From: Streptomyces albus subsp. albus
GTDB taxonomy: Bacteria; Actinomycetota; Actinomycetes; Streptomycetales; Streptomycetaceae
DNA: 64,000 nt
Assembly (NCBI RefSeq): GCF_000725885.1
Contig: NZ_JODR01000020.1
Location: 66,570-130,569 of the forward strand
Direction of reading: 5' to 3'
In this document: positions 1 through 7,643 of the stretch, in pieces
Layout of the letters: every line of letters begins with the position of its first letter
How positions within the stretch are numbered: the first letter of the stretch is position 1
Notes under the pieces: model-generated
The model's database searches: none
What the model saw: only the letters and a program-made list of their open reading frames with translations
Told to the model about the DNA's origin: nothing
Translations under genes and position numbers: made by a program

Positions 1-55
1 CCCGGCCGCCACCCGCGAAGAGCTCATCGAGGTCCTGGACACCATGGAGCGGTGA
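1..55 (+). CDS. 3' end of an unidentified CDS (partial)
   Basis: Frame 2 is open from the left edge to a TGA at 53-55 and encodes the last 17 residues (ending in LIEVLDTMER). The gene begins outside the window. The acidic, helical tail and strong third-position GC bias look like real coding sequence, but the fragment is too short to name. Confidence 0.5.
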   Translation, partial: PAATREELIEVLDTMER

Positions 56-160
56 CGGGGGAGCCGAACGTCTGGCGGAACGCCTGGCCCGCGCCGAGTG
101 ACGGCAGCCGCGGTGGCCTCGCGCCTCCCACTGTCCGTGACGGGCGTCACCACGAGTCAT

Positions 161-185
161 CAAACATGGGAGGTTAGGATGTTTG
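161..185. promoter_or_regulatory. Dyad and -10-like element upstream of the CynX-type transporter
   Basis: The inverted repeat CAAACAT (161-167) / ATGTTTG (179-185) has an 11-base spacer that contains TAGGAT (175-180), a reasonable -10. It lies 42 bases before the transporter start. The next gene is an FCD-type GntR regulator, so this may be its operator. That link is inferred from position only. Confidence 0.45.
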
Positions 186-226
186 CTGCGCATGAGGCTG
201 ATGGGACTGCTGAAGGGAGCTGAGCA

Positions 227-1516
227 ATGAGAGCCGCTGGACCCGGGGAGCCCGGGCGGAGACGGACCATATGGCTGGCGGTGGCATTGATCGTCGTCGC
301 ACTGAACCTGCGGCCCGCGATCGTGGCCATGTCGCCGCTGCTCGACGAGGTCCGCTCCGCGACCGGCCTCACGTCCACGGCTGCCGGGCTCCTGACCACC
401 CTGCCCGTGCTGTGCTTCGGGCTGTTCGCACCGGTCGCGCCCCGCCTGGCCCGCAAGGCCGGCATGGAAGCGTCGCTGCTGGTGGTGCTCGTGGTGCTGC
501 TCGCCGGTGTCGGCCTGCGGCTGGCGGGCTCCGTCACGGCCCTGTTCGCCGGCACCTTCCTGGTCGGCGTGGCCATCGCCATGGGCAACGTCCTGCTGCC
601 CGGCATCATCAAACGGGACTTCCCCCACAAGGCCGGACTGATGACGGGCCTGTACTCGATGGCACTGTTCGGCGGCGCCGCACTGGCCGCCGGGCTGACC
701 GTGCCGGTACAGCACGCCGCTTCCCTCGGCTGGCGCCCGGCCCTCGCCCTGTGGGGAGTCCTGGCCGTCATCGCCATCCTGTGCTGGGCGCCGCAACTGT
801 CCACCGAGCACAGGGACATGGCCCCCAGCCACCCCGTCCGCGCCGTGCGGGGCCTGTGGCGGGAGCCGCTCGCCTGGTACGTCGCCCTCTTCATGGGCTT
901 CCAGTCGCTGAACTACTACACCGCCACCGCCTGGCTGCCGGCCATCTTCACCGCCCACGGGATGTCCGCCGGGCAGGCGGGCTGGATGCTCTCCCTCAGC
1001 AGCATCCTGGGCATCGTCTCCTCCCTGGCCGGGCCGGTCCTCGCCGGCCGTACCCGCTCCCAGGGGTGGCTCGCCGTCGTCGCCGCGGTGCTGTGCTGCG
1101 CGGGCCTGGCCGGAATGATGGCGGCGCCCGTCACAGGCGCCTGGGTGTGGATGGTGCTCCTCGGCCTCGGGCAGGGCGTGGCGATCAGCGTGTCCCTGGC
1201 GTTGATCGTGCTGCGGGCCCCCGACGCCCGGCACGCGGCGCAGCTGTCGAGCATGGCGCAGTGCGTCGGATACCTGCTCGCCGCACTCGGCCCGCTGGTG
1301 CTCGGCGCCGTCCACGACGCCACGCACGACTGGACCACGGCCCTGACCGTGCTGGCAGCACTGCTGGTGCCGCAGACACTGTTCGGCGTGCTGGCCGGCC
1401 GCGACCGCTACGTGGGCCGCCACGAACGGCAGGCCGCGGCCCAGGGCCCCGTCCGGCACACCGACGCGGAGGTGGAGTGGGCCTCGATCGGGGCCGACGC
1501 CGACGGCACCCGGTAA
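227..1516 (+). CDS. MFS transporter, CynX/NimT family
   Basis: This 429-residue protein has about twelve hydrophobic helices. The first carries the ALNLRPAIVAMSPLL signature of the CynX/NimT (cyanate/nitroimidazole) branch of the major facilitator superfamily. It should sit in the cytoplasmic membrane; the substrate cannot be read from sequence, and many members act as efflux pumps. The ATG is preceded by AAGGGAG at a good distance. A GntR/FCD regulator follows in the same direction, although a hairpin separates the two, and a dyad lies in front. The tail of about 35 residues after the last helix is hydrophilic. Confidence 0.85.
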   Translation: MRAAGPGEPGRRRTIWLAVALIVVALNLRPAIVAMSPLLDEVRSATGLTSTAAGLLTTLPVLCFGLFAPVAPRLARKAGMEASLLVVLVVLLAGVGLRLAGSVTALFAGTFLVGVAIAMGNVLLPGIIKRDFPHKAGLMTGLYSMALFGGAALAAGLTVPVQHAASLGWRPALALWGVLAVIAILCWAPQLSTEHRDMAPSHPVRAVRGLWREPLAWYVALFMGFQSLNYYTATAWLPAIFTAHGMSAGQAGWMLSLSSILGIVSSLAGPVLAGRTRSQGWLAVVAAVLCCAGLAGMMAAPVTGAWVWMVLLGLGQGVAISVSLALIVLRAPDARHAAQLSSMAQCVGYLLAALGPLVLGAVHDATHDWTTALTVLAALLVPQTLFGVLAGRDRYVGRHERQAAAQGPVRHTDAEVEWASIGADADGTR

Positions 1517-1553
1517 GGCGCCGCCCACGGGCACGGGCCGATCCGCGCTGTCG

Positions 1554-1586
1554 GCCGCGCCGGGGGGCCGCGTCCCCCGGCGCGGC
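1554..1586 (+). terminator. Hairpin terminator after the CynX-type transporter
   Basis: Thirteen-base perfect arms (GCCGCGCCGGGGG and complement) enclose a 7-base loop, 38 bases after the transporter stop. There is no T tract, as is common in Streptomyces. It would partly separate the transporter from the GntR gene. Confidence 0.55.
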
Positions 1587-1727
1587 GGCGTCTATCCTCG
1601 CTGGTGTCCTGCTCAGGGGCCCGCGGGCCCTCGCCGCTGCCGTACGGCGCAACGCCGTCCGGCCGCGGGTGCCAGGACACCCCCCGCCGCCGCGGCCCGG
1701 CCCCGCCCACCCACTTGGAGGTCCCCC

Positions 1728-2444
1728 ATGCCCCTGAGCAGCGCCCCGCGCCCGAACCTGGTGGGGACCGTCATCTCCCAGCTCGAAGCGCTGATCGAGA
1801 GCGGCGAGTGGGCTGTCGGCAGCAAGATCCCGCCGGAACCCGTGCTGGTCGAGCAGCTCGGCGTCGGCCGCAACACCGTCCGCGAAGCCGTACGTGCCCT
1901 CGTGCACACCGGTCTGCTCGAACCCCGTCAGGGCGACGGCACGTATGTGCGCTCCCGCAGCGAACTCGCCGCCGCCATGCAGCGCCGTCTGCGCCGCTCC
2001 GCCGCCCTGGACGCCTACGAGGTGCGCGCCTCCCTCGAACGCGACGCCGCCCGCTACGCGGCACTGCGCCGCACCGACGACGATCTGGCCGCGCTGCGCG
2101 CCGCCCTGGGCGGACGCACCCGCGCCTGGCAGGCGCAGGACACCGAGGCCCTGATCGAGGCCGATGTGACCTTCCACCAGAAGGTGGCCGCCGCCGCCCA
2201 CAACCCGGTGCTCGCCGAGCTGTACGACTACTTCTCCGACGCCCTGCGCTCCACCCTGAGCTCCGTGATGCGGGCCCCTCTCCCCGACGCGGTCCGGCTC
2301 CAGAACGCCGCGCACGTCACCATCGTCGACGCCATCGCCGCCCGCGACCCCGACGCGGCCGAACAGGCCGCCGTCGCCCACCTCACCGAGGCCAGCCAGG
2401 CACTGCGCGGCCTCGCCGACGCCGACACACCACCGCACCCCTGA
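1728..2444 (+). CDS. GntR-family (FadR subfamily, FCD domain) transcriptional regulator
   Basis: The 238-residue protein has an N-terminal winged helix (about residues 10-80, with VGRNTVREAVRALVHTGLL) followed by an all-helical FCD ligand domain (about 90-225). The FCD His ligands are visible in VTFHQKV, AAHVTIV and AVAHLTE. FCD regulators usually bind a carboxylic acid with a metal and release DNA. The start is supported by GGAGG a few bases upstream. Its position after a CynX-type transporter suggests it controls that gene, perhaps through the dyad at 161-185. Confidence 0.85.
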   Translation: MPLSSAPRPNLVGTVISQLEALIESGEWAVGSKIPPEPVLVEQLGVGRNTVREAVRALVHTGLLEPRQGDGTYVRSRSELAAAMQRRLRRSAALDAYEVRASLERDAARYAALRRTDDDLAALRAALGGRTRAWQAQDTEALIEADVTFHQKVAAAAHNPVLAELYDYFSDALRSTLSSVMRAPLPDAVRLQNAAHVTIVDAIAARDPDAAEQAAVAHLTEASQALRGLADADTPPHP

Positions 2445-2652
2445 CCCCGGGGACCGCCCGCGCCTCTCGCAAAACCCGTACGCACGAACCTGTACGCGTC
2501 CCGACGCACGGGCCGCCGGGACGAGGGCGTGACGGTATCGTCAGCACACCTCGATGCGCACGGTTGTTCCCCGATCACCGGCGGACGCCCGGAGCAGGCG
2601 GTGCCGCGAGAACGGACCGGCCTGCCGCACCGGCCCGCGGAAAGGTCCTCGT

Positions 2653-3555
2653 ATGCGGATCCGCTCCTCCCGCTCCGCCGGTCTGCTCGCCGCCGTCGTA
2701 CTGACCGTCGGCCTGGGCGCCCTCCCCGGCTGCGGCAACCCGCAGGAGGCGGGCCACTCCACGCGGGAGGCCGACGGCGACAGCGCACGGGCCCGGGCCC
2801 AGCGTGCCCGGCACGTCGCGGCGGCATGGGACGGGTCGGCGGCAGCCGCCAAGTGGCGTGCCGGATACCACCCGTTGGCCGAGACGGTCCGGCCGCCGAG
2901 GGGCGGCCTGCGCGGCGAGGCCGACAAGCGGGCCTACCGGACGGGCAGTTTCGTCCTGCGGGCGGAATTACCCACCGGAGGACCGCGGCACGGCCGGGTC
3001 GAGTGGCACAAGGGGAAAACCCTCAACCGGCCGTCGGACGGGGCGGAGGAGTCCTACGAGGCACTGGCCGAGGCCGCGGAGCCGGGCGCGCCGCACCTGG
3101 CGGTGACCCGGGTGGAACCAGGGCGGATGCGCGTCGTCACGAGCCGGGGAGCGGCGACCGTCCCGGCCTGGCTCTTCAGCCTGGAAGGCTACGAAGCGCC
3201 CCTCGTGCGGGCCGCCGTCGTCCCCTCCGCACCGCCCCGGTCGCCGGTCGAGCCGATTCCCGGCGTGCCCCTCGCCCTCAAGGGACCCGTAAGCACATCC
3301 GCGGACGGACGCGTCATCACAGTGATCGCCCACCACGGTGTCTGCGACCGCGGTGCCGGGGTGGAGGTGCTGGAGACCCGCGGCAGTGTGGTGCTGTCGG
3401 CCTTTGTCAAAGGCCCGCGGAAGCCCGGCCTGTGCACCAAGCAACTCGCGTCGCAACGGGGCACGGTGACGCTGCGCCGGCCGGTGTTCGACCGCGTACT
3501 GCTTGACGCCACCACCGGCCGGCCGCTTCCCCAACGGCCATGGACCCGGTACTGA
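2653..3555 (+). CDS. Putative lipoprotein of unknown function, with a TTA codon
   Basis: A 300-residue protein with a lipoprotein signal: a positive N-terminus, a hydrophobic stretch, then the lipobox LPGC, so it should be exported and lipid-anchored. I recognise no domain in the mature part. The ATG is preceded by GGAAAGG; the frame is open further upstream, but those residues would bury the signal peptide. Codon 106 (2968-2970) is TTA, the codon read only by the bldA tRNA in Streptomyces, so translation may depend on developmental stage. No operon partner is evident. Confidence 0.7.
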   Translation: MRIRSSRSAGLLAAVVLTVGLGALPGCGNPQEAGHSTREADGDSARARAQRARHVAAAWDGSAAAAKWRAGYHPLAETVRPPRGGLRGEADKRAYRTGSFVLRAELPTGGPRHGRVEWHKGKTLNRPSDGAEESYEALAEAAEPGAPHLAVTRVEPGRMRVVTSRGAATVPAWLFSLEGYEAPLVRAAVVPSAPPRSPVEPIPGVPLALKGPVSTSADGRVITVIAHHGVCDRGAGVEVLETRGSVVLSAFVKGPRKPGLCTKQLASQRGTVTLRRPVFDRVLLDATTGRPLPQRPWTRY

Positions 3556-3685
3556 CCGGGAGAGCGCCGATACCCCTCCGAAAGGGGCTGCACCTCCTCG
3601 CGTCCTGGGCGGCAAGCCACGAGGACGACGCGTCCGGTAACCCGCGAGGCACCGCCTGAGGCAAGCCGGTGCCGCACGCACCGGC

Positions 3686-3724
3686 CACTGCGCCACCGCG
3701 TCACTGCGCCACCGCGTCACTGCG
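3686..3724. repeat. Short tandem repeat, 16-base unit, 2.4 copies
   Basis: CACTGCGCCACCGCGT occurs twice in tandem with a partial third copy. It runs from the intergenic space into the last codons of the leftward LysR gene. It lies between two convergent genes; no function is evident. Confidence 0.6.
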
Positions 3725-4673
3725 GCGCCGTACCGCCGTGCTGCTCCGTCTCCGCCGCCTGCTCGCCGCGGAGGGCGACCGCGCGGCGGAGGGCCGTACG
3801 GCAGGCGACGACGGCGGGGTGCCGGCTGCTGCCGCGGCGGGCGACGGTGACGATGCGGCGCGTGCCCTGGCCCTGGGGGAGTGGCCGCAGGGTCACGGTC
3901 GTTGGCGGCCCGTCCCCGAGGAGGCCGGGCAGGAAGGCGACGGCGTGTTCCTGCTCGACGAGGCGCAGGTGCAGCAGCAGGTCGGTCGTCTCGAACCGTA
4001 CGTCGGGTTCGAAGCCGGCCGAGCGGCACAGGGTCAGGGCCCAGTGCCGCGCGGTCGTACCGTGCGGTTCCATCACCCAGGGCCGGTCAGCCAGCGAACG
4101 GAGCGCCGCCATCGGGCTCTTCGCGGCGGTTGGCCCGGCTGTTCGCGGGGTGGCGAGGTGGAGTACGTCGTCCAGCAGGTGCTCCTGTTCCAGCCCGACG
4201 GGCCGCGGGGCCGGATTGCCCGGGTACTCCTCGGCCAGCACGAGGTCGAAGTCGCGTGCCTGCAAGGCGGGCAGGGCCTCCTCCGGTTCCCGCTGCGTGA
4301 CGTGGACGCGCAGTCGCGGGTGCGCGTCACGCAGCAGACGCAGCGCGGCCGGGACCAGGGAGAGGGCCGCCGTCTGGAACGAGGCGATGCGCAGGGTGCC
4401 GGTCAGTTCGGCGAGGGAGCCGGCGATGTCCGCCTCCGCGCGCTCCAGACGCTCCAGGACCGCCTCCGTGTGGGCGACGAGGATCTTGGCCTGCTCGGTC
4501 AGTCGCACCCGGCGCCCGACCGGTTCCAGCAACGGGACACCGACCTCGGTCTCCAGTTGCGAGAGCTGCTGGGAGACGGACGAGGGCGCGTAGGAGAGGG
4601 CCGAGGCGACGGCGGCGAGGGTGCCGCGGTGCTTCAGTTCGCGCAGCAGACGCAGCCGGTGCAGATCGAACAT
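3717..4673 (-). CDS. LysR-family transcriptional regulator
   Basis: The 318-residue protein begins MFDLHRLRLLRELKHRGTLA, a typical LysR N-terminal helix-turn-helix (residues 1-60, with SYAPSSVSQQLSQLE as recognition region). The periplasmic-binding-like effector domain follows (about 90-300). The chosen ATG has a GGGAGGG ribosome site; the frame extends 83 codons upstream, but that stretch covers the divergent promoter. The gene is divergent from the PLP enzyme at 4789, so it probably activates that gene in response to an amino-acid-like ligand. Confidence 0.85.
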   Translation of the reverse strand: MFDLHRLRLLRELKHRGTLAAVASALSYAPSSVSQQLSQLETEVGVPLLEPVGRRVRLTEQAKILVAHTEAVLERLERAEADIAGSLAELTGTLRIASFQTAALSLVPAALRLLRDAHPRLRVHVTQREPEEALPALQARDFDLVLAEEYPGNPAPRPVGLEQEHLLDDVLHLATPRTAGPTAAKSPMAALRSLADRPWVMEPHGTTARHWALTLCRSAGFEPDVRFETTDLLLHLRLVEQEHAVAFLPGLLGDGPPTTVTLRPLPQGQGTRRIVTVARRGSSRHPAVVACRTALRRAVALRGEQAAETEQHGGTAPQ

Positions 4674-4700
4674 CGTGGGCCGCTCCCTCCCGCACTGCCC

Positions 4701-4738
4701 TTGAACCTCAAAAGGTTCGGATGATCCGATGAGTATAA
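4701..4738. promoter_or_regulatory. Divergent control region, LysR / diaminopropionate ammonia-lyase
   Basis: GAACCT(4703-4708)-4-AGGTTC(4713-4718) and CGGAT-G-ATCCG (4718-4728) are adjacent palindromes in the short gap next to the LysR start. TATAAG (4733-4738) is a good rightward -10 without a good -35, as expected for an activator-dependent promoter. This places the transcription start beyond the ATG at 4729 and supports the GTG at 4789 as the real start. Confidence 0.45.
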
Positions 4739-4788
4739 GTTGGAAACATCCGCTGGACCGATCGAAGCGGTTGCCGGAGCCTGTACGC

Positions 4789-5934
4789 GTGTCCGAAGAC
4801 GAAACGGAAGACGAAACCGAAGGCCGAACCTCGCCCCGTACGCCCCGCTGGTTCGCGCGGCCTGCCGCCCGGCTGTGGCGGTGCGCACCTCCGCCCGCGG
4901 AGGTGCGGAACTTCCACGCCACGCTTGCCGACTACGCCCCCACACCGCTGACGGAACTGCCCTCCCTGGCCGGTGAACTGGGGGTCGGCCGGGTCTTCGT
5001 GAAGGACGAGTCGTGCCGCCTGGGCCTGCCCGCCTTCAAGGCGCTGGGCGCCTCGTGGGCGGTCCATCGCGCGCTCGCCGAGCGGGCCGCGAGCGGTGCC
5101 GACCCGGGTCCCGTCACTCTGGTGACGGCCACGGACGGCAACCACGGCCGCGCTGTGGCCCGTATGGCACACCGGCTGGGGCAGCGCGCCCGGGTGTTCG
5201 TCCCGCACGGTGTGCATCCGCGGGCCGTCGCGGCCATCACGGCCGAAGGGGCAGAGGTCACCGAGGTGCCGGGAAGCTACGACGACGCCGTGCGCCGGGC
5301 GGCCGAGAAGGCAGCCGCCCCGGACGCGGTCCTGATACAGGACACCGCCTGGGCCGGTTACGAGCGGATACCGGGATGGATCGTCGAGGGGTACTCCACC
5401 CTCTGCGCCGAGATCGACGAACAACTCGCGTCCCGTGGCGTGGCCGAAGGGCCCGGCCTCGTCTGCGTCCCGGTGGGGGTCGGGTCACTGGCCCAGGCCG
5501 TCATCACCCACTACCGCAGCCGGCCGTCCGGCCACGCCCCCGCGTTGCTGTCGGTGGAGCCCGAGACCGCCGCCTGCGTCCTGGAGAGCCTCACCCGCGG
5601 CGCACCCGTCAGCGTCACCACCTCGCACACCACCATGGCGGGCCTGAACTGCGGCACCCCGTCCAGCACAGCCTGGCCCCGCCTGCGCGACGGGCTGGAC
5701 GCCGCCGTCGCCGTCACCGATGCCGCCGCGGACCGCGCGGCTGCCCGCCTGGCCGCACTCGGCGTCTCCTCGGGGCCCTGCGGAGCGGCCACGCTCGCCG
5801 GTCTGCGGACAGCGCTCACCGGCCGGGACGCCGGAGACCGGCGAACGTCACTGGGACTCGACGCCACCTCGGTCGTCGTCCTGCTGAACACCGAGGGCAC
5901 GTCGGCCAACCCCCACTTGGCCACCGCTCCCTGA
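4789..5934 (+). CDS. Diaminopropionate ammonia-lyase-like PLP enzyme
   Basis: A 381-residue fold-type II PLP enzyme. The Schiff-base lysine lies in LPAFKALGASWA, the substrate/phosphate loop is ATDGNHGRAVA, and VGVGSLAQAV matches the PLP phosphate-binding glycine loop. The order of motifs fits the 2,3-diaminopropionate ammonia-lyase branch (2,3-diaminopropionate to pyruvate plus ammonia). The GTG start has GGAG 9 bases upstream; an in-frame ATG at 4729 lacks a ribosome site and overlaps the -10. The LysE-type exporter downstream and the divergent LysR suggest an amino-acid handling unit. Threonine-dehydratase-like activity is an alternative. Confidence 0.75.
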   Translation: MSEDETEDETEGRTSPRTPRWFARPAARLWRCAPPPAEVRNFHATLADYAPTPLTELPSLAGELGVGRVFVKDESCRLGLPAFKALGASWAVHRALAERAASGADPGPVTLVTATDGNHGRAVARMAHRLGQRARVFVPHGVHPRAVAAITAEGAEVTEVPGSYDDAVRRAAEKAAAPDAVLIQDTAWAGYERIPGWIVEGYSTLCAEIDEQLASRGVAEGPGLVCVPVGVGSLAQAVITHYRSRPSGHAPALLSVEPETAACVLESLTRGAPVSVTTSHTTMAGLNCGTPSSTAWPRLRDGLDAAVAVTDAAADRAAARLAALGVSSGPCGAATLAGLRTALTGRDAGDRRTSLGLDATSVVVLLNTEGTSANPHLATAP

Positions 5935-5975
5935 CCACACGGCACGCAACTCCCGCACCCTCCCCCCGACTCCAG

Positions 5976-6010
5976 CCCCGCCGGGGAGGCCGGCCCGGCC
6001 CCCGGCGGGG
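5976..6010 (+). promoter_or_regulatory. Stem-loop overlapping the LysE-type gene's ribosome site
   Basis: CCCCGCCGGGG (5976-5986) and its perfect complement (6000-6010) form an 11-base stem. The last four bases of the right arm are the first bases of the GGGGAG ribosome site used by the gene at 6025. It could be a terminator for the lyase gene, a translation control hairpin, or both. Confidence 0.5.
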
Positions 6011-6024
6011 AGAAAGCCGTCACC

Positions 6025-6639
6025 ATGCTGACCCACTTCGCAGCCGCGGCCGGCGTGCTCGGCCTGCTGACCGTCACACCGGGCCCCGACATGGCGGTGG
6101 TGACCCGACGCGCCCTCGCGGCCGGCCCCGGCGACGCACTGCGGACCAGCGGCGGTGTCGCGCTCGGACTGCTGGTGTGGGGAGCCCTCGCCGCGGCGGG
6201 CCTCGCAGCGGTGCTGACCGCCTCTCCCACCGCCTACCTCGTCATCAAGCTGCTGGGCGCCTGCTACCTGGTGTTCCTGGGTGCCCGGACGCTGTGGCAG
6301 CACCGGCACTCCGCGCCCGACACCGCTGCGGACACGGCCGGCGCGACCGGAGGCGGCCCCTGGCGGACGGGGCTGATCAGCAACGTCCTCAACCCGAAGA
6401 TCGCCGTCTGCTACACCGGACTGCTGCCCACGCTGGCCCCGCCCCAACTGCCCGCCGCCTGGGCCATGGTGCTCCTCGTCCTCCTCCACGCCGCCCTCAC
6501 CCTCGCCTGGCTGGGCGGCTGCGTGCTGCTGCTCACCCGGTCGGGACACCTGCTCCGCAGTCCGCGGAGCCGCCGCTTCCTCGGGCGGACCACGGGTGCG
6601 GTGCTGATCGGCTTCGGCCTGGTGGCCGTGTCGGTGTGA
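6025..6639 (+). CDS. LysE/RhtB-family amino-acid exporter
   Basis: This 204-residue membrane protein has about six helices and the family's N-terminal signature TPGPDMAVVTRRAL. LysE/RhtB proteins export amino acids or derivatives across the cytoplasmic membrane. The ATG follows GGGGAGAAAG. It lies 90 bases after the PLP lyase and probably shares its promoter, with a hairpin in between that may tune its expression. The pairing suggests detoxification of an amino acid such as diaminopropionate, but the substrate is an inference. Confidence 0.85.
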   Translation: MLTHFAAAAGVLGLLTVTPGPDMAVVTRRALAAGPGDALRTSGGVALGLLVWGALAAAGLAAVLTASPTAYLVIKLLGACYLVFLGARTLWQHRHSAPDTAADTAGATGGGPWRTGLISNVLNPKIAVCYTGLLPTLAPPQLPAAWAMVLLVLLHAALTLAWLGGCVLLLTRSGHLLRSPRSRRFLGRTTGAVLIGFGLVAVSV

Positions 6640-6658
6640 GCCCTCGCCGGGAAGGGCG

Positions 6659-6692
6659 CCGCGGCCGGACGCAGGTGCTCGTCCGGCCGCGG
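6659..6692. terminator. Hairpin terminator between convergent genes
   Basis: Thirteen-base perfect arms (CCGCGGCCGGACG and complement) flank an 8-base loop, 20 bases after the exporter's stop and before the end of the leftward DUF4232 gene. It probably serves the rightward gene and perhaps both. Confidence 0.6.
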
Positions 6693-6751
6693 GGCGGGGT
6701 GGTCCGCTCCGCCGGCGGGAGCCGAGGGCACGGCTCCCGCCGACGGGGGCG

Positions 6752-7444
6752 TCACCACTTGATGGCGTCCTCCAGCGACTGCTGCCAGTAGGTGACCTTG
6801 AGGCTGTCGTCGATGTAGACGCCCTCCGCGGGCAGCGACGGGTGGGCGCCGGCCGGGACGTCCTCGTCGGGGGTGCGGCCCTGGAAGTAGACGGTGAGGG
6901 ACTTCTCCACGTGGCCGTCGCCGCCGCTGCCGTCGGCGGAGGACAGGTTCACGGAGGCGTACCCGCTCTCGCCCGGAGCCAGCGTGACGACGGCCTGCGG
7001 CTTCGAAGCCTCGATGGCCGGCGGCACCGACTGCGCCTCGCCGAAGCGGACGGCCGGGTAGGCGTAGAGGTAGCAGGTGCTGTTGCTGGTGTTGGTGACA
7101 GTGAGCAGCATGTGGTTCGCCGGGCGGTTCAGAAGCTGCGCCTCCGTCCGGGTGTTGGAGCCCTGACAGGTGACGGCCTTGCCGGCGCTCGTACGGGCGT
7201 TGCGCTTCCCGGCGGTGACCGTCGCCGCATCACCCGCAGCCGCCTTCGAACCGGACGCGACCTGTTCGGCGTCGTGGTGGGAGGACGAGACGGCGCGGGA
7301 GGAGGCGGAGGGCGAGGAGGCGCCCGAGGAGCGCGCGTCGTCGTCCGCCGATCCGCCGCCGCACGCGGTCAGGGAGAACGCGGCGAACGCGACGGCCGCG
7401 GCGGCGGGCAGGAGACGTGCGCGGGAATTGCGGATGCTGGACAC
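6752..7444 (-). CDS. DUF4232 family secreted lipoprotein
   Basis: A 230-residue exported protein with an N-terminal signal ending in the lipobox LTAC, then a Ser/Asp-rich low-complexity linker (about 30-80). The C-terminal domain (about 90-225, with NHMLLTVTNTSNSTCYLYAYPAVRF) matches the DUF4232 beta-sandwich of actinobacterial surface lipoproteins. The GTG at 7442-7444 is chosen because GAAGGGG precedes it and it gives a clean signal peptide. It is divergent from an HTH protein whose outer domain may face the same compartment. Function of the family is unknown. Confidence 0.8.
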   Translation of the reverse strand: MSSIRNSRARLLPAAAAVAFAAFSLTACGGGSADDDARSSGASSPSASSRAVSSSHHDAEQVASGSKAAAGDAATVTAGKRNARTSAGKAVTCQGSNTRTEAQLLNRPANHMLLTVTNTSNSTCYLYAYPAVRFGEAQSVPPAIEASKPQAVVTLAPGESGYASVNLSSADGSGGDGHVEKSLTVYFQGRTPDEDVPAGAHPSLPAEGVYIDDSLKVTYWQQSLEDAIKW

Positions 7445-7643
7445 GTGGGTGAGCCCCTTCGGTGGTGCGGTCGGTGTGGTGCTTGGATGACCGAAGCTTG
7501 CGGGGCGGTCCGTCCCAGGTGCCACACAATCCGGCCAGTTCGGGACGCCGGAACGCAGAAACAGGCTCCGACCAGGGACAATGCAGAGGTCCTGGAACGC
7601 GGGAACGGGACGCGACAGGCCACCGGGGGAAGGGGAGGGAACG

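Noticed and set aside
171-185. Iron box (DmdR/IdeR) upstream of the CynX-type gene
   Set aside because: GGTTAGG resembles one half of an iron box, but the second half is absent; the CAAACAT dyad explains the symmetry better.
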